Assembly (NCBI RefSeq): GCF_900188175.1
Contig: NZ_FZOQ01000020.1
Coordinates: 1 to 64,000 of the forward strand
Source: Pontibacter ummariensis
Lineage (GTDB): Bacteria > Bacteroidota > Bacteroidia > Cytophagales > Hymenobacteraceae
Length of the DNA: 64,000 nucleotides
Direction of reading: 5' to 3'
Below the pieces are notes generated by a model. It ran no database searches. It saw only the letters and a list, made by a program, of their open reading frames with translations, and was not told the origin of the DNA. The position numbers were made by a program, and so were the translations under genes. Every line of letters starts with the position of its first letter. Positions within the stretch are counted from its first letter, which is position 1. Positions 25,473 to 33,291 of this stretch are shown here, in pieces.

Positions 25473-26426
25473 GTGGATATTATTGAAGAAGCAAAAAGAG
25501 AGCTCAATTCAGGTTTAGTGGCTTATACAGAGTTTGTATTAGATTACAAAAAAAACTCAGATTCTATATATTGTTTCTATGAGGGTAAAGAAGACAGGAG
25601 CTACTACTCTTTCAGAGTAAAAATGATACACCCAGAGACTAAGTACTTTGATTATGTGTGCAATGGGAAGGAGAATACTTTCAAGTTATATTCATTAATA
25701 CAAAATCATAGTGAATATAGTAGCAGTAAGGTAGCATATTTTGTAGATCGTGATTTCGATCCAATAGCAAGTGAGCAGGATATATATACAACCCCATACT
25801 ATAGCGTGGAGAATTTCTATGTTGTAGATGAAGCTTTCAAAAGTATATTAACGAATGAGTTTAATATTTCAAGGCAGTGCTCCTGCTACCAAATGTGTAT
25901 TGACTTGTTCAAGAGTTGTAAGGAGCTGTTTCATGAGAAAATACTGTTACTAAATGCATGGCTAGCATGCCAGACTGATCTTAGATTAGAAGAGAAATTA
26001 AACACAAGGTTAAGTATCGACAAGACTCTAAAAAATGTCATAGATAGTGAGGAGTTTGACAAAGTTGTCATGCCTGATCTGAAAACCTTAGTGTTTCCTA
26101 ATCGCTTGACTAATGTATCAGAAATAGAATCTATTTTTCATGACGCTCCCAAAGTACCGTCAGAAAGACTGTCAGCAAAAGTGGCTGAATTATCTGGAAT
26201 GAAAGCTGATGAAGTGTTTAGGGGTAAGTTTGAATTAAGATTTTTAGTTTCATTTCTAAATAGACTGAAAGATGAATTAGGTAAAAGGAAAGATTCGATG
26301 TTCCCAAAGCGTTATTCTTGTAGTCTTAGGTTTGAGTATGCGACAAGTGTATCTCAGTTGACAAATAACGCCGTCACTCCTGCGTGCTTATTAGCATATG
26401 TAAGGAAGATAGGGTATGAAGAGTAA
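25473..26426 (+). CDS. ariB: PARIS system effector, AriB-like (DUF4435, toprim-type nuclease)
   Basis: A 317-aa DUF4435 protein starting at GTG 25473, 11 bp after ariA. Toprim-like acidic positions are visible: Glu37/Glu40/Asp41 in 'YEGKEDRSYY', then 'CNGKENTFKL' and Asp92/Asp94/Asp96 in 'YFVDRDFDP', followed by the DUF4435 hallmark 'YYSVENFYV'. In characterised PARIS, AriB is held by AriA and, once released, acts as a toxic nuclease that cuts host tRNA-Lys and stops phage growth. The stop codon touches the att-like repeat at 26426, so this pair fills the cargo slot exactly. Confidence 0.8.
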   Translation: MDIIEEAKRELNSGLVAYTEFVLDYKKNSDSIYCFYEGKEDRSYYSFRVKMIHPETKYFDYVCNGKENTFKLYSLIQNHSEYSSSKVAYFVDRDFDPIASEQDIYTTPYYSVENFYVVDEAFKSILTNEFNISRQCSCYQMCIDLFKSCKELFHEKILLLNAWLACQTDLRLEEKLNTRLSIDKTLKNVIDSEEFDKVVMPDLKTLVFPNRLTNVSEIESIFHDAPKVPSERLSAKVAELSGMKADEVFRGKFELRFLVSFLNRLKDELGKRKDSMFPKRYSCSLRFEYATSVSQLTNNAVTPACLLAYVRKIGYEE

Positions 26427-26450
26427 ATTCCGTCCCCTACACCGTCCCCT
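26426..26450. repeat. att-like direct repeat, copy 1
   Basis: AATTCCGTCCCCT followed by a second CCGTCCCCT in direct orientation. It is almost identical to 32001-32025 and similar to 38011-38034, and marks the right end of element 1. Confidence 0.65.
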
Positions 26451-26460
26451 AAAAGCAAAA

Positions 26461-26491
26461 AAGGCCTGTAAGATATTAGCTTACAGGCCTT
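26461..26491. terminator. Terminator copy matching the one beside tRNA-Leu
   Basis: Stem 26461-26471 pairs with 26481-26491. The hairpin and its flanks (about 26450-26510) are a close copy of the tRNA-Leu terminator at 38044-38076, so it travelled with a duplicated tRNA 3' region. Confidence 0.75.
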
Positions 26492-26502
26492 TATATTTGA
26501 TT

Positions 26503-26532
26503 AATGTACCCCTAAGCCTACCTGAATCGAAC
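26503..26532 (-). pseudogene. Degenerate tRNA-Leu 3'-end fragment
   Basis: AATGTACC...CGAACC aligns with the 3' end of tRNA-Leu(CAA) at 38088-38112 but with mismatches and inserted bases, so no T-stem can form. The upstream terminator copy supports common origin. It is not a functional tRNA. Confidence 0.4.
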
Positions 26533-26850
26533 CAAATTCTTGTTGATATATTAAATCTCAATTCGTTCATGAACTGGCTTAAATCGGAGCATACAAGACT
26601 TTACAAGCATATTATTAATGCACAGTCGGAGTTGAACGACATATAAGAATCTATAGTACCATCATCTACTGCTTTTTCATATTTACTGATAATGACAAGT
26701 TAAAAGAACTGGTGTAAGCCAGTTCTTTTTGCATACATACAGTAATAATCAGTAAAAAATATTGTCATTTCTTTATATTTAGCAAAATGTTTTCACAGCG
26801 AATTTATTAGTTCTTGCTACTGTGAGGTAGAAATATTGTAAGTATGAGCA
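26533..26850. other. Island intergenic region with hairpin and inverted repeat
   Basis: A hairpin AAAGAACTGG/CCAGTTCTTT (26703-26712 with 26719-26728) followed by T's resembles the terminator after the second Zn-protein gene (36004-36027). It lies inside a wider inverted repeat (TTACTGAT near 26682, ATCAGTAA near 26749). A short ORF end upstream (to 26646) may be a coding remnant. The promoter of the nuclease gene is presumably 26740-26845. Confidence 0.45.
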
Positions 26851-27945
26851 ATGGCAAACGTTTCTAAAAGTTTAAATGCAGGGGTTCACAATGCTACAGG
26901 TATTGAGTTTCAGAAGCATTGTGTACTGTTTCTTCTGTTGGATAACTATGAAAAACTAAAAGAAAGGAAGTATTTCATCTGTTTAGAACATCATGATGAT
27001 TTTCTGTTCTGCTTCCAAAATGGAAATGGTGAGCTAACTTCTATTGATGCTTATCAGGCCAAAAAATCCTCTGGTAAGTGGGGTGTTTCAGATGAACTAT
27101 GCGATATCTTAAGAAAATTGGTAGAAGTTGGAGTAGCTCTAAAAGAAGATTCAATACAAAAGAATGAATGCTACTCACATGCACTACATTTTGTTACTAA
27201 TGATGCAATAACATTAAGAGCAGGAAGTAAGCCTAAAGTAGTAACTACTACAATCAATGAATCAAATAATTGGGTAGAGTTTGTTAAGTTAGACAAGAAG
27301 ATTAGAGACTGTCTTGAAGAAAAAGTTAAGAAAAAGCTAAAATCCAACATTACAGCACTTAATGAAGTTGGAAATATAAAGTTTTGTTTCATCGACTTCG
27401 GTAAAACTCGACAGGGTCATATTGAGCGGTTAATAGGCAAATTTATTTTGACTTTCAGTAACAAAGTTAAAGACCCCAATGCAGCCATTCTTACTCTTTT
27501 GGAGCTATTTAGAGAGATTGAAACTGCTTTCAATCAAGGATACAAGGCTAAACTGTTAGATAAGAAAAAAAGGGTAGAAAGCGATGTTATAAATGAAGCT
27601 TTAAACATCATTACTTCTCAGCAAATGGCTTTTGAAACATGGCGAAATCACAGGAAAGATTTTGCTAAGTCTTTGGGACTAAATCTTATACAGCAAAGAG
27701 AATTCGAATTGCACTTCAATAACAGTTTTGATTTATTTAAAGATTACCATCAGGCTGAACATATCAAAATACTATCTTTTGTAAGAAATAATAGTCAATT
27801 GCTTGAAAGTTGTACAGATGAAGTGATGCTTGTAGAAGAAATGTTTAAGAAATTTAAGTCTGAGAACAACTCTCAACTGGATGAAGTTGAGTTAAAAGCT
27901 GCGGTTTTTGCAGCATGTATAGAGTTAATTAATCCTCATGAATAA
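26851..27945 (+). CDS. DUF4297 (Cap4-like) dsDNA nuclease, probable LmuA-like effector
   Basis: A 364-aa protein whose N-terminal 110 residues match the DUF4297/Cap4 PD-(D/E)xK nuclease pattern: 'HNATGIEFQKHCVLFLLLDNY' (Glu19), Glu46 and Asp49-Asp50 in 'LEHHDDFLF', then Asp66 and 'QAKK' (Gln69, Lys71). The remaining part is helical and lacks a recognisable SAVED domain, so it is unlikely to be a CBASS Cap4. It overlaps the following SMC-like gene by 8 bp (ATGAATAA). A nuclease plus SMC ATPase is the arrangement of Lamassu/DdmABC systems, in which the nuclease kills or degrades DNA after the SMC partner senses foreign DNA. No lmuC-like third gene is present. Confidence 0.7.
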   Translation: MANVSKSLNAGVHNATGIEFQKHCVLFLLLDNYEKLKERKYFICLEHHDDFLFCFQNGNGELTSIDAYQAKKSSGKWGVSDELCDILRKLVEVGVALKEDSIQKNECYSHALHFVTNDAITLRAGSKPKVVTTTINESNNWVEFVKLDKKIRDCLEEKVKKKLKSNITALNEVGNIKFCFIDFGKTRQGHIERLIGKFILTFSNKVKDPNAAILTLLELFREIETAFNQGYKAKLLDKKKRVESDVINEALNIITSQQMAFETWRNHRKDFAKSLGLNLIQQREFELHFNNSFDLFKDYHQAEHIKILSFVRNNSQLLESCTDEVMLVEEMFKKFKSENNSQLDEVELKAAVFAACIELINPHE

Positions 27946-29671
27946 GAAATTAGAGTTCAATAGACTTTTTGCCTATTCAGAAAAGCTGAATAAATGTTTC
28001 AATGCTGAGTTTGGCAAAGGTGTTAACATTATACATGGACGTAATACATCAGGGAAAAGTACGCTATTACTATCTCTACTTTATGTTTTTGGTATAAATG
28101 ATGTTAAACTTCAATTGCATGAGATTCTCCAATATGGGGGATTAATTTTTCGTCTGGACTGTACTTTATTTGGCAGCCAAACTGTAGAAAACCTTACAAT
28201 TATAAGAGAAGATGAAAGTCTGATTGTTAAGAGAGCTAATCAACCTGTTTTAAGGTTCAATGGGATTGGTAGTGATAATTCAGTTGAGCATATAAAGCTT
28301 AAACATTTCTTTCATGAGCTATTAGGTTTCTCATTGTATTTGGAAAGTAAAAACGAATACAAAGAAGCACCTATCGAAACAATTTTTTTACCTTATTATA
28401 TTTCTCAGGCTGTTGGTTGGGTATATCTCCGAAAATCCTTTAGCAACTTAGACTACTACAGAAACTTCAAAGATGATTATCTTGATTACTATTTAGGGAT
28501 TGATAACTTTTTTGATAGGCTTGCTAAGCAGCAGTTAGAGGATAGACTGAAGGTTTTAAATAAGGAAAAAAGCTTCTTCACTAAGTTTGAAAGTAATAAT
28601 ATAGACATACAGGTAGCAAGAATAAATGATGAAAAATTTACTAAAGAGTCGTTAAATTATCTCGAAACGTTTAGGACTAAAAAGAAGGAGTTAGCTAATA
28701 CAGAAAAAGATTACACCTTGAAGTGTAATGAACTCAGCTTGTTTTTACAGAGAAAATCTGTTCTTTCTAAAGTAGCTAATCATCATAAAACACAACGTCC
28801 AGTTGATGGAAGTTGCCCTGTATGTTTACAAAGTTTACCGTTGAACCTTGCTGCAACATATAAATTTCATCAGGAATCGAATGATACTGAATTAGAAATA
28901 AATAAGTACAAGGATAAAATTAAAAAGACTCAATCTGAGGTCAACTCACTTCACAGTAAAATTTCAAAGCTTAAGAAAAATATACATAAAGAATATAAAA
29001 TACTTAGCACTTACTTTGAAGAGGGTATAACATTTGAAGACTGGTTAAGGAGTAAAGCAAATATTAGACTTAGTGAGAACATCACTATGAATCTTGGAGA
29101 GATAGTTAGAGAAGAAGAACGAATCAAAAAGGATTTAGAAAGCTTCAAGACTGAAGAAGAAGTAGTAATAGAGAGGAATAATAGAATAAAATCTTTTGCT
29201 ACATTATTCAAAAACTACTTAAATCAGTTGCAGGTGAAAGCACTTGTAGAGGATAGGTATACGAGCGTTTATAAAATTTCTGCATTTCCTTATCAGGGAG
29301 TAGAATTACATAAAACAGTTATGGCTTATCACTTTGCGTTTAATAGATTGATAAAGCAAAATAACAATATTCACAGGCTTCCTTTTATTTTAGATGCTAT
29401 CTTCAAAGAAGATATAGACCAACCCAATAAAGATTTGATAATTAAGTTTATCAGTAATAATAGACCAAAGGATACACAAACCTTTTGCTCTATTGCAGAG
29501 ATTAATGATTCAGAAAGCGAAGTTAAAAGGTTTAATAAACAATACTTTGGTAATGAAGCCCACCTGATTTGTATAGGTAATGGAATAGATGAACGAGCTT
29601 TCCTTTCTGAATATGATGATAATCTTTCTGAATATTTATTAGAAACATTAGAATTAATAAATAGCCTTTAG
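27938..29671 (+). CDS. Rad50/SMC-like ATPase with zinc-hook-type motif, probable LmuB-like
   Basis: A 577-aa protein. Walker A 'GRNTSGKS' is at residues 34-41. Two coiled-coil arms surround a 'CPVC' hook (Cys293, Cys296) in 'DGSCPVCLQSLP'. The C-terminal ATPase half is non-canonical: no LSGGE signature is seen (the corresponding region reads 'FPYQGVELHKTVMAYHFAFN'), and Walker B reads 'LPFILDAIFKEDID' (Asp486, Glu491). This suggests a derived or regulated ATPase. It follows the DUF4297 nuclease with an 8-bp overlap, hence a two-gene operon. It is best regarded as a divergent Lamassu-type SMC; an undescribed nuclease-SMC defence family is an alternative. Confidence 0.65.
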   Translation: MNKKLEFNRLFAYSEKLNKCFNAEFGKGVNIIHGRNTSGKSTLLLSLLYVFGINDVKLQLHEILQYGGLIFRLDCTLFGSQTVENLTIIREDESLIVKRANQPVLRFNGIGSDNSVEHIKLKHFFHELLGFSLYLESKNEYKEAPIETIFLPYYISQAVGWVYLRKSFSNLDYYRNFKDDYLDYYLGIDNFFDRLAKQQLEDRLKVLNKEKSFFTKFESNNIDIQVARINDEKFTKESLNYLETFRTKKKELANTEKDYTLKCNELSLFLQRKSVLSKVANHHKTQRPVDGSCPVCLQSLPLNLAATYKFHQESNDTELEINKYKDKIKKTQSEVNSLHSKISKLKKNIHKEYKILSTYFEEGITFEDWLRSKANIRLSENITMNLGEIVREEERIKKDLESFKTEEEVVIERNNRIKSFATLFKNYLNQLQVKALVEDRYTSVYKISAFPYQGVELHKTVMAYHFAFNRLIKQNNNIHRLPFILDAIFKEDIDQPNKDLIIKFISNNRPKDTQTFCSIAEINDSESEVKRFNKQYFGNEAHLICIGNGIDERAFLSEYDDNLSEYLLETLELINSL

Positions 29672-29712
29672 TCAAAGGTTTTGATAAGGCTTCTCTTTTA
29701 TAGTTGGCATTT

Positions 29713-29748
29713 AAGCCTTATAAGTTAGATACTTATGAGGCTTTTTTT
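29713..29748 (+). terminator. Terminator of the nuclease-SMC operon
   Basis: Stem 29713-29724 pairs with 29732-29743 (AAGCCT...AGGCTT core), followed by T's. An ORF called across it (29704-29934) is therefore unlikely to be a gene. Confidence 0.7.
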
Positions 29749-29760
29749 ATATGTTCCATA

Positions 29761-29932
29761 ACCCCATTTTATCACTCCTATATGTATCTAAAATGGGGTA
29801 CATACTCCATTAAATTACCTTTTATTAAATTGATAATTGTATATTTTGTAGTTTTTAACAGCAAAAAAGGCATATATCCTCCCCTCCTCCTGTCGCTTCC
29901 TGCAAACAATGTCATGTACCGACCCCATTTAT
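29761..29932. repeat. ACCCCATTTTA half-site repeats upstream of the recombinase
   Basis: A perfect 11-bp inverted repeat, ACCCCATTTTA (29761-29771) with TAAAATGGGGT (29789-29799), plus a third partial copy ACCCCATTTA near 29922. They lie in the gene-free 29750-30107 stretch, which is very AT-rich and also holds a TAGATATATATCTA palindrome near 30074. They may be recombinase or regulator binding sites (inference). Confidence 0.5.
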
Positions 29933-30107
29933 AAATTTTTTATAAAAAATCCAGTTTTTAAAGCAGTATTTAATGCTGCTTATTTTATTGTAAATTATTT
30001 TAATCGACTATAAGTCAATGCTTTGAAGGCTATTTAAAAGTTTTTCGTTAGATAGCGAGGTTTTACGGGTTATATAGATATATATCTATTAAAAAATTCC
30101 CTAAAAC

Positions 30108-30293
30108 ATGGCAAATCATTCAATATATTCTGATATTCAGAAGAATCGGTTATCTATTGTCAAGACTGAAGAAATACTAAAATGTAAAGGTTATGAAAAC
30201 TTAAATAGTGAACAGGCAATGATTGTTGCAGAATCTTTAAGGCTATTCTGTGAGATAATTGCAGATATGTACTTTTTAACTGGTAGGATTTAA
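30108..30293 (+). CDS. Small hypothetical protein preceding the recombinase
   Basis: A 61-aa soluble helical protein ('YSDIQKNRLSIVKTEEILKCKGYENLNSEQAMIVAESLRLFCEIIADMY'). It ends 18 bp before the serine recombinase and is probably in its operon. It lies behind a palindrome near 30074 that could act as an operator. No family recognised; a recombination directionality factor or small regulator is possible by position only. Confidence 0.45.
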   Translation: MANHSIYSDIQKNRLSIVKTEEILKCKGYENLNSEQAMIVAESLRLFCEIIADMYFLTGRI

Positions 30294-30311
30294 ATTATAA
30301 AAGTGTAAGTC

Positions 30312-31913
30312 ATGAAGGAAAAAGACCTTTTTACAAACAAAAGACAAAAGAAAAACTCTCAAAAGAAAGAGACTAACAACGTGGTGATATACACTCGTGT
30401 AAGTACAAAAGAGCAGTATGAAACTAATGCCAGCTTAGGCACTCAAAAGAAAGTATGTGAGGAATTTGCTAAGAAGAATGGCTACAATGTAGTAAAGTCT
30501 TTTGGTGATACTTATGAAAGTGCAAAAACTGATAAAGGTCGTAAGCATTTTCAAGCAATGTTAGACTACATTAAAAAGCATAAAAAGGATATACGTGGTG
30601 TGATTGTGTATGACTATTCAAGGTTCTCAAGGTCAGAAGAGAATGTTGTACTTGTTTATGAGTTGAAGCGTTTAGGTGTTGAAGTTCTTTCCGCAACGCA
30701 ACATATAGATACAAAATCATCAACAGGTAAGTTCGCACAAGCTTTACAATTGATACTGGCAAACCTTGATAATGAACAGAAGAGCGAAAGAACAAAAGCA
30801 GGTATTATTGAAAAGTTAAAACAAGGAATATGGCCTACCAAACTACCAGTAGGGTACGCTAAGAACCAAGAAACTAAGTCTGTAGAAATTACCAAAGAAG
30901 GTGAATTGATAAAAGAGGCATTTATATTGATTGCCTCAGGCGATACTATTACCTCAATCAAGAAAAAGATGGATAGGAAAGGCTTCAGACGTGATATTAG
31001 AAGGTGGGGTGATATTTTAGATAATCCTTTCTACTGTGGACTAATCGTTCATAGATTGTTAGATTATCAACCTATAAAGGGTGTTCACCCCCCACTAATT
31101 TCTGTAGAACAATGGGAGAAGATTAAGCGAGCAAGAGCAGGCAAGGAGATTGTTCAATCATATATTAATGCTGCCCCATTTTATCCATTAAAAGGCTTTA
31201 TTAGCTGTGCCTGTGGTAGGAAGTTTACAGGGTATCAGGCTAAGAAGAAAGCTAAACCAAATGGAAACTTCTTTTACTATAAATGTAATAATTCAAGCTG
31301 CTACACCAACGTATCTACTAAAGTTGCAGAACAAGAATTTGCTACGTTCTTATCTAAACTATCACTAAACAAGAATTTGCAAGGAGTATTTAAAAAGCAA
31401 CTCAAGGCTACCTACTTAAACTATAAAAATGAATCAAGGCTTAAGAAGAAGAAGCTTGAAGCAGATATCAAAGACTATGAAAACAAGAGTAGATTACTAA
31501 CAGATAAATGGCTTTACGAAGGGCTGGATAAAGAGATTTATCAGGAACATAAGCTAATGTTAGAAGAAGGGAAAGCAGCGGCTGTTCAAGAACACAATCT
31601 ACTTGAACTTGAGCTATCGAACCCTGATGAATTCATCAATTTTGCAGTTTATATTTCTGCAAACCTTCATAGATTGTGGGAAAAGGCAGAGGTTGGCGTT
31701 AAGAAAAGGCTTCAAGAATTAGTTTTCCCTCAGGGTGTTTCATTTGTAAAAGAAACTAAGAGTTATCGAACTCCTGAAATAAACATAATATTTAAGTTAA
31801 ATGGCTCAAAACCAGAGAATAGAGGGCATAAAAAAAGCGGGGAAATCAGCAATTCTGCCAATTCCCCCGCTTCAGTACCTTGGGCCGTAGTACTTTTATA
31901 TTCTGCATCCTAA
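30312..31913 (+). CDS. Large serine recombinase
   Basis: A 533-aa site-specific recombinase. The catalytic domain begins with Ser31 in 'VIYTRVSTKEQ' and includes 'YDYSRFSRSEENVV' and 'TGKFAQALQLILANLDNEQKSERTKAGI'. A recombinase domain follows, then a zinc ribbon ('ISCACGRKFTGYQ' and 'YYKCNNSSCY') and a coiled coil. Such enzymes integrate and excise elements through a 2-bp core. The last 25 or so codons run through a GC-rich hairpin and a 12-bp match to the 3' end of tRNA-Leu, so the stop codon may lie in DNA joined by integration. The true C-terminus in the circular form would then differ. Confidence 0.9.
   Translation: MKEKDLFTNKRQKKNSQKKETNNVVIYTRVSTKEQYETNASLGTQKKVCEEFAKKNGYNVVKSFGDTYESAKTDKGRKHFQAMLDYIKKHKKDIRGVIVYDYSRFSRSEENVVLVYELKRLGVEVLSATQHIDTKSSTGKFAQALQLILANLDNEQKSERTKAGIIEKLKQGIWPTKLPVGYAKNQETKSVEITKEGELIKEAFILIASGDTITSIKKKMDRKGFRRDIRRWGDILDNPFYCGLIVHRLLDYQPIKGVHPPLISVEQWEKIKRARAGKEIVQSYINAAPFYPLKGFISCACGRKFTGYQAKKKAKPNGNFFYYKCNNSSCYTNVSTKVAEQEFATFLSKLSLNKNLQGVFKKQLKATYLNYKNESRLKKKKLEADIKDYENKSRLLTDKWLYEGLDKEIYQEHKLMLEEGKAAAVQEHNLLELELSNPDEFINFAVYISANLHRLWEKAEVGVKKRLQELVFPQGVSFVKETKSYRTPEINIIFKLNGSKPENRGHKKSGEISNSANSPASVPWAVVLLYSAS
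31833..31892. other. Candidate attachment site: hairpin plus tRNA-Leu 3'-end match
   Basis: A stem AGCGGGG...CCCCGCT around 31837-31871 is followed by GTACCTTGGGCC, identical to the tRNA-Leu(CAA) 3' end at 38090-38101. It lies inside the 3' end of the recombinase ORF and is the likely right attachment site of the serine-recombinase unit. Confidence 0.5.
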
Positions 31914-32000
31914 TTGATGTTTACTAAAAATGTGCTTAAATAGGCTGTAATGGCTGTTTTGTGATTAAGATCAGTTAAGACTGATTAAGCCAAATTAACA

Positions 32001-32025
32001 AATTCCGTCCCCTAATCCGTCCCCT
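32001..32025. repeat. att-like direct repeat, copy 2 (left end of element 3)
   Basis: AATTCCGTCCCCT plus a second CCGTCCCCT, differing from copy 1 at two bases. It lies 36 bp upstream of the tyrosine recombinase gene, the usual place for an attL site. Confidence 0.7.
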
Positions 32026-32061
32026 GCATTAGATTAATTCCTATATTGTAGTCATAGATAT

Positions 32062-33291
32062 TTGACTATGGCTAGCACTACTTTTGTTCTCAAAGAACCT
32101 ACCTCAAAAGATGAGACTCTTGTTTATATGCTGTTCCGCTTTAATAACAAGAGGCTTAAGTTTTCTACTGGTGAAAAGATTCTTCCTAAGTTCTGGAATC
32201 CAGAGAAGCAACGCGCTAAAGAGACTAAGCAGTTTCCGGATTATCTAGAGTTTAATACAAGATTGGATAACTGCGAGTCTGCTATCAAGACGGTGCATAG
32301 GAGGCTAGTTAATGATAAGATTTTGCCTACTGTGGCTAATCTGAAAGAGGAGCTTTTGAAAGAGCTGCTTGATGAGGAGGAGCAGGAAGGAATGACGCTG
32401 TTCAAGTTCATAGAAGAGCTTATAAAGACTACCTCTAAGAGACCTAATACTATCAAGAACTATAAGCAAGCTCAAGCCAGACTTACAGAGTATAGAACAG
32501 CTAGGAAGAGAAAGCTAGATTTTGAAGATATTAATCTTGATTTCTACTATGACTTCACCAAATACCTGCAGGATAAGAAGTACTCAGTAAACAGTATAGC
32601 GGGCTTCATAAGGAACATTAAGGTTTTTATGAATGAAGCTACTGATAGAGGGATCAACAAGAATCTGGAGTATCTGAACAAGCGATTTAAGGTAGTAGAA
32701 GAGCATGCTGATGCTGTCTACCTGACTCAAGATGAGCTTAAGAAAATATATGAGCTTGATCTTTCTAATAATGAGAGGTTGGATAGGGTTAGAGACTTAT
32801 TTATAGTTGGGTGCTATACTGGTCTTAGGTTCTCCGACTTAGAATATGTTACTCAGGAAAACTTTATTAAAGACAACACCCAGATAAGATTAAAAACCCA
32901 GAAAACAGGAGGTGTTGTAGTTATACCCGTTCATAAGTTTGTAAAGCAGATATATGATAAGTATTTCGGAGTGCTGCCTACTTCTATCAGCAATCAAAAA
33001 ATGAATGACTATATTAAAGAGGTGGCAGAGCTTGCTAAGATTGAAGATAAGGTGCTGATCAGCATTACAAAAGGAGGGAAGAGAGAACAAAGTTCTCATT
33101 TAAAGCATGAGCTTATTTCTACCCATACTGCAAGAAGAAGTTTTGCTACTAATCTTTACTTAGCTGATGTGCCTGCTATTACTATAATGAAGATCACTGG
33201 CCATAAGACGGAGAAAGCATTTATGAAGTACATTCGTTTATCTCAGGAAGAAAACGCAGACAAACTTATCAATCACCCATTCTTTAACTAA
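32062..33291 (+). CDS. Tyrosine recombinase (phage integrase SAM-like, Bacteroidota type)
   Basis: A 409-aa integrase. The N-terminal arm-binding region is followed by a SAM-like core-binding domain ('LFKFIEELIKTTSKRPNTIKNYKQA') and a catalytic domain with Arg256 ('CYTGLRFSDLE'), His355-x-x-Arg358 ('STHTARRSFATN'), His381 ('ITGHKTEKAF') and nucleophile Tyr390. All catalytic residues are present. It is the first gene inside the left att-like repeat, with the next gene overlapping its stop codon (TAATG). It is expected to integrate the element at the tRNA-Leu-flanking site. Confidence 0.92.
   Translation: MTMASTTFVLKEPTSKDETLVYMLFRFNNKRLKFSTGEKILPKFWNPEKQRAKETKQFPDYLEFNTRLDNCESAIKTVHRRLVNDKILPTVANLKEELLKELLDEEEQEGMTLFKFIEELIKTTSKRPNTIKNYKQAQARLTEYRTARKRKLDFEDINLDFYYDFTKYLQDKKYSVNSIAGFIRNIKVFMNEATDRGINKNLEYLNKRFKVVEEHADAVYLTQDELKKIYELDLSNNERLDRVRDLFIVGCYTGLRFSDLEYVTQENFIKDNTQIRLKTQKTGGVVVIPVHKFVKQIYDKYFGVLPTSISNQKMNDYIKEVAELAKIEDKVLISITKGGKREQSSHLKHELISTHTARRSFATNLYLADVPAITIMKITGHKTEKAFMKYIRLSQEENADKLINHPFFN

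Larger units (their letters stand above)
23443..26450 (+). mobile_element. Truncated integrative element 1 (Rep remnant, Zn protein, PARIS cargo, att-like repeat)
   Basis: From 23443 the sequence switches abruptly to a near copy of 35473-36000 (3' part of rep plus the Zn-protein gene), followed by a PARIS-type defence pair and an att-like repeat at 26426-26450 matching those at 32001 and 38011. The integrase, HTH and first two thirds of rep present in element 3 are missing. It is best read as the right-hand part of an older relative of the 32001-38034 element whose left part was deleted. Confidence 0.65.
26451..32000 (+). mobile_element. Serine-recombinase unit carrying a Lamassu-like defence pair
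   Basis: Bounded on the left by a tRNA-Leu-terminator copy and a degenerate tRNA 3' end (about 26503-26532), and on the right by a 12-bp tRNA-Leu 3'-end match (GTACCTTGGGCC, at about 31877) inside the end of the recombinase ORF. Contents: DUF4297 nuclease, SMC-like ATPase, a 61-aa ORF and a large serine recombinase. Exact ends are uncertain to about 50 bp. Confidence 0.5.

Noticed and set aside
26416-26646. 76-aa ORF across the att-like repeat
   Set aside because: It starts inside ariB and reads through an att repeat, a terminator hairpin and a tRNA-end fragment. Only the last 30 or so residues look protein-like, perhaps a coding remnant.
26851-27945. CBASS Cap4 effector
   Set aside because: The nuclease domain fits DUF4297/Cap4, but no SAVED domain and no CD-NTase gene are present; the partner is an SMC-like ATPase.
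29704-29934. 76-aa ORF after the SMC-like gene
   Set aside because: It crosses a terminator hairpin and the inverted repeats; composition is not protein-like.
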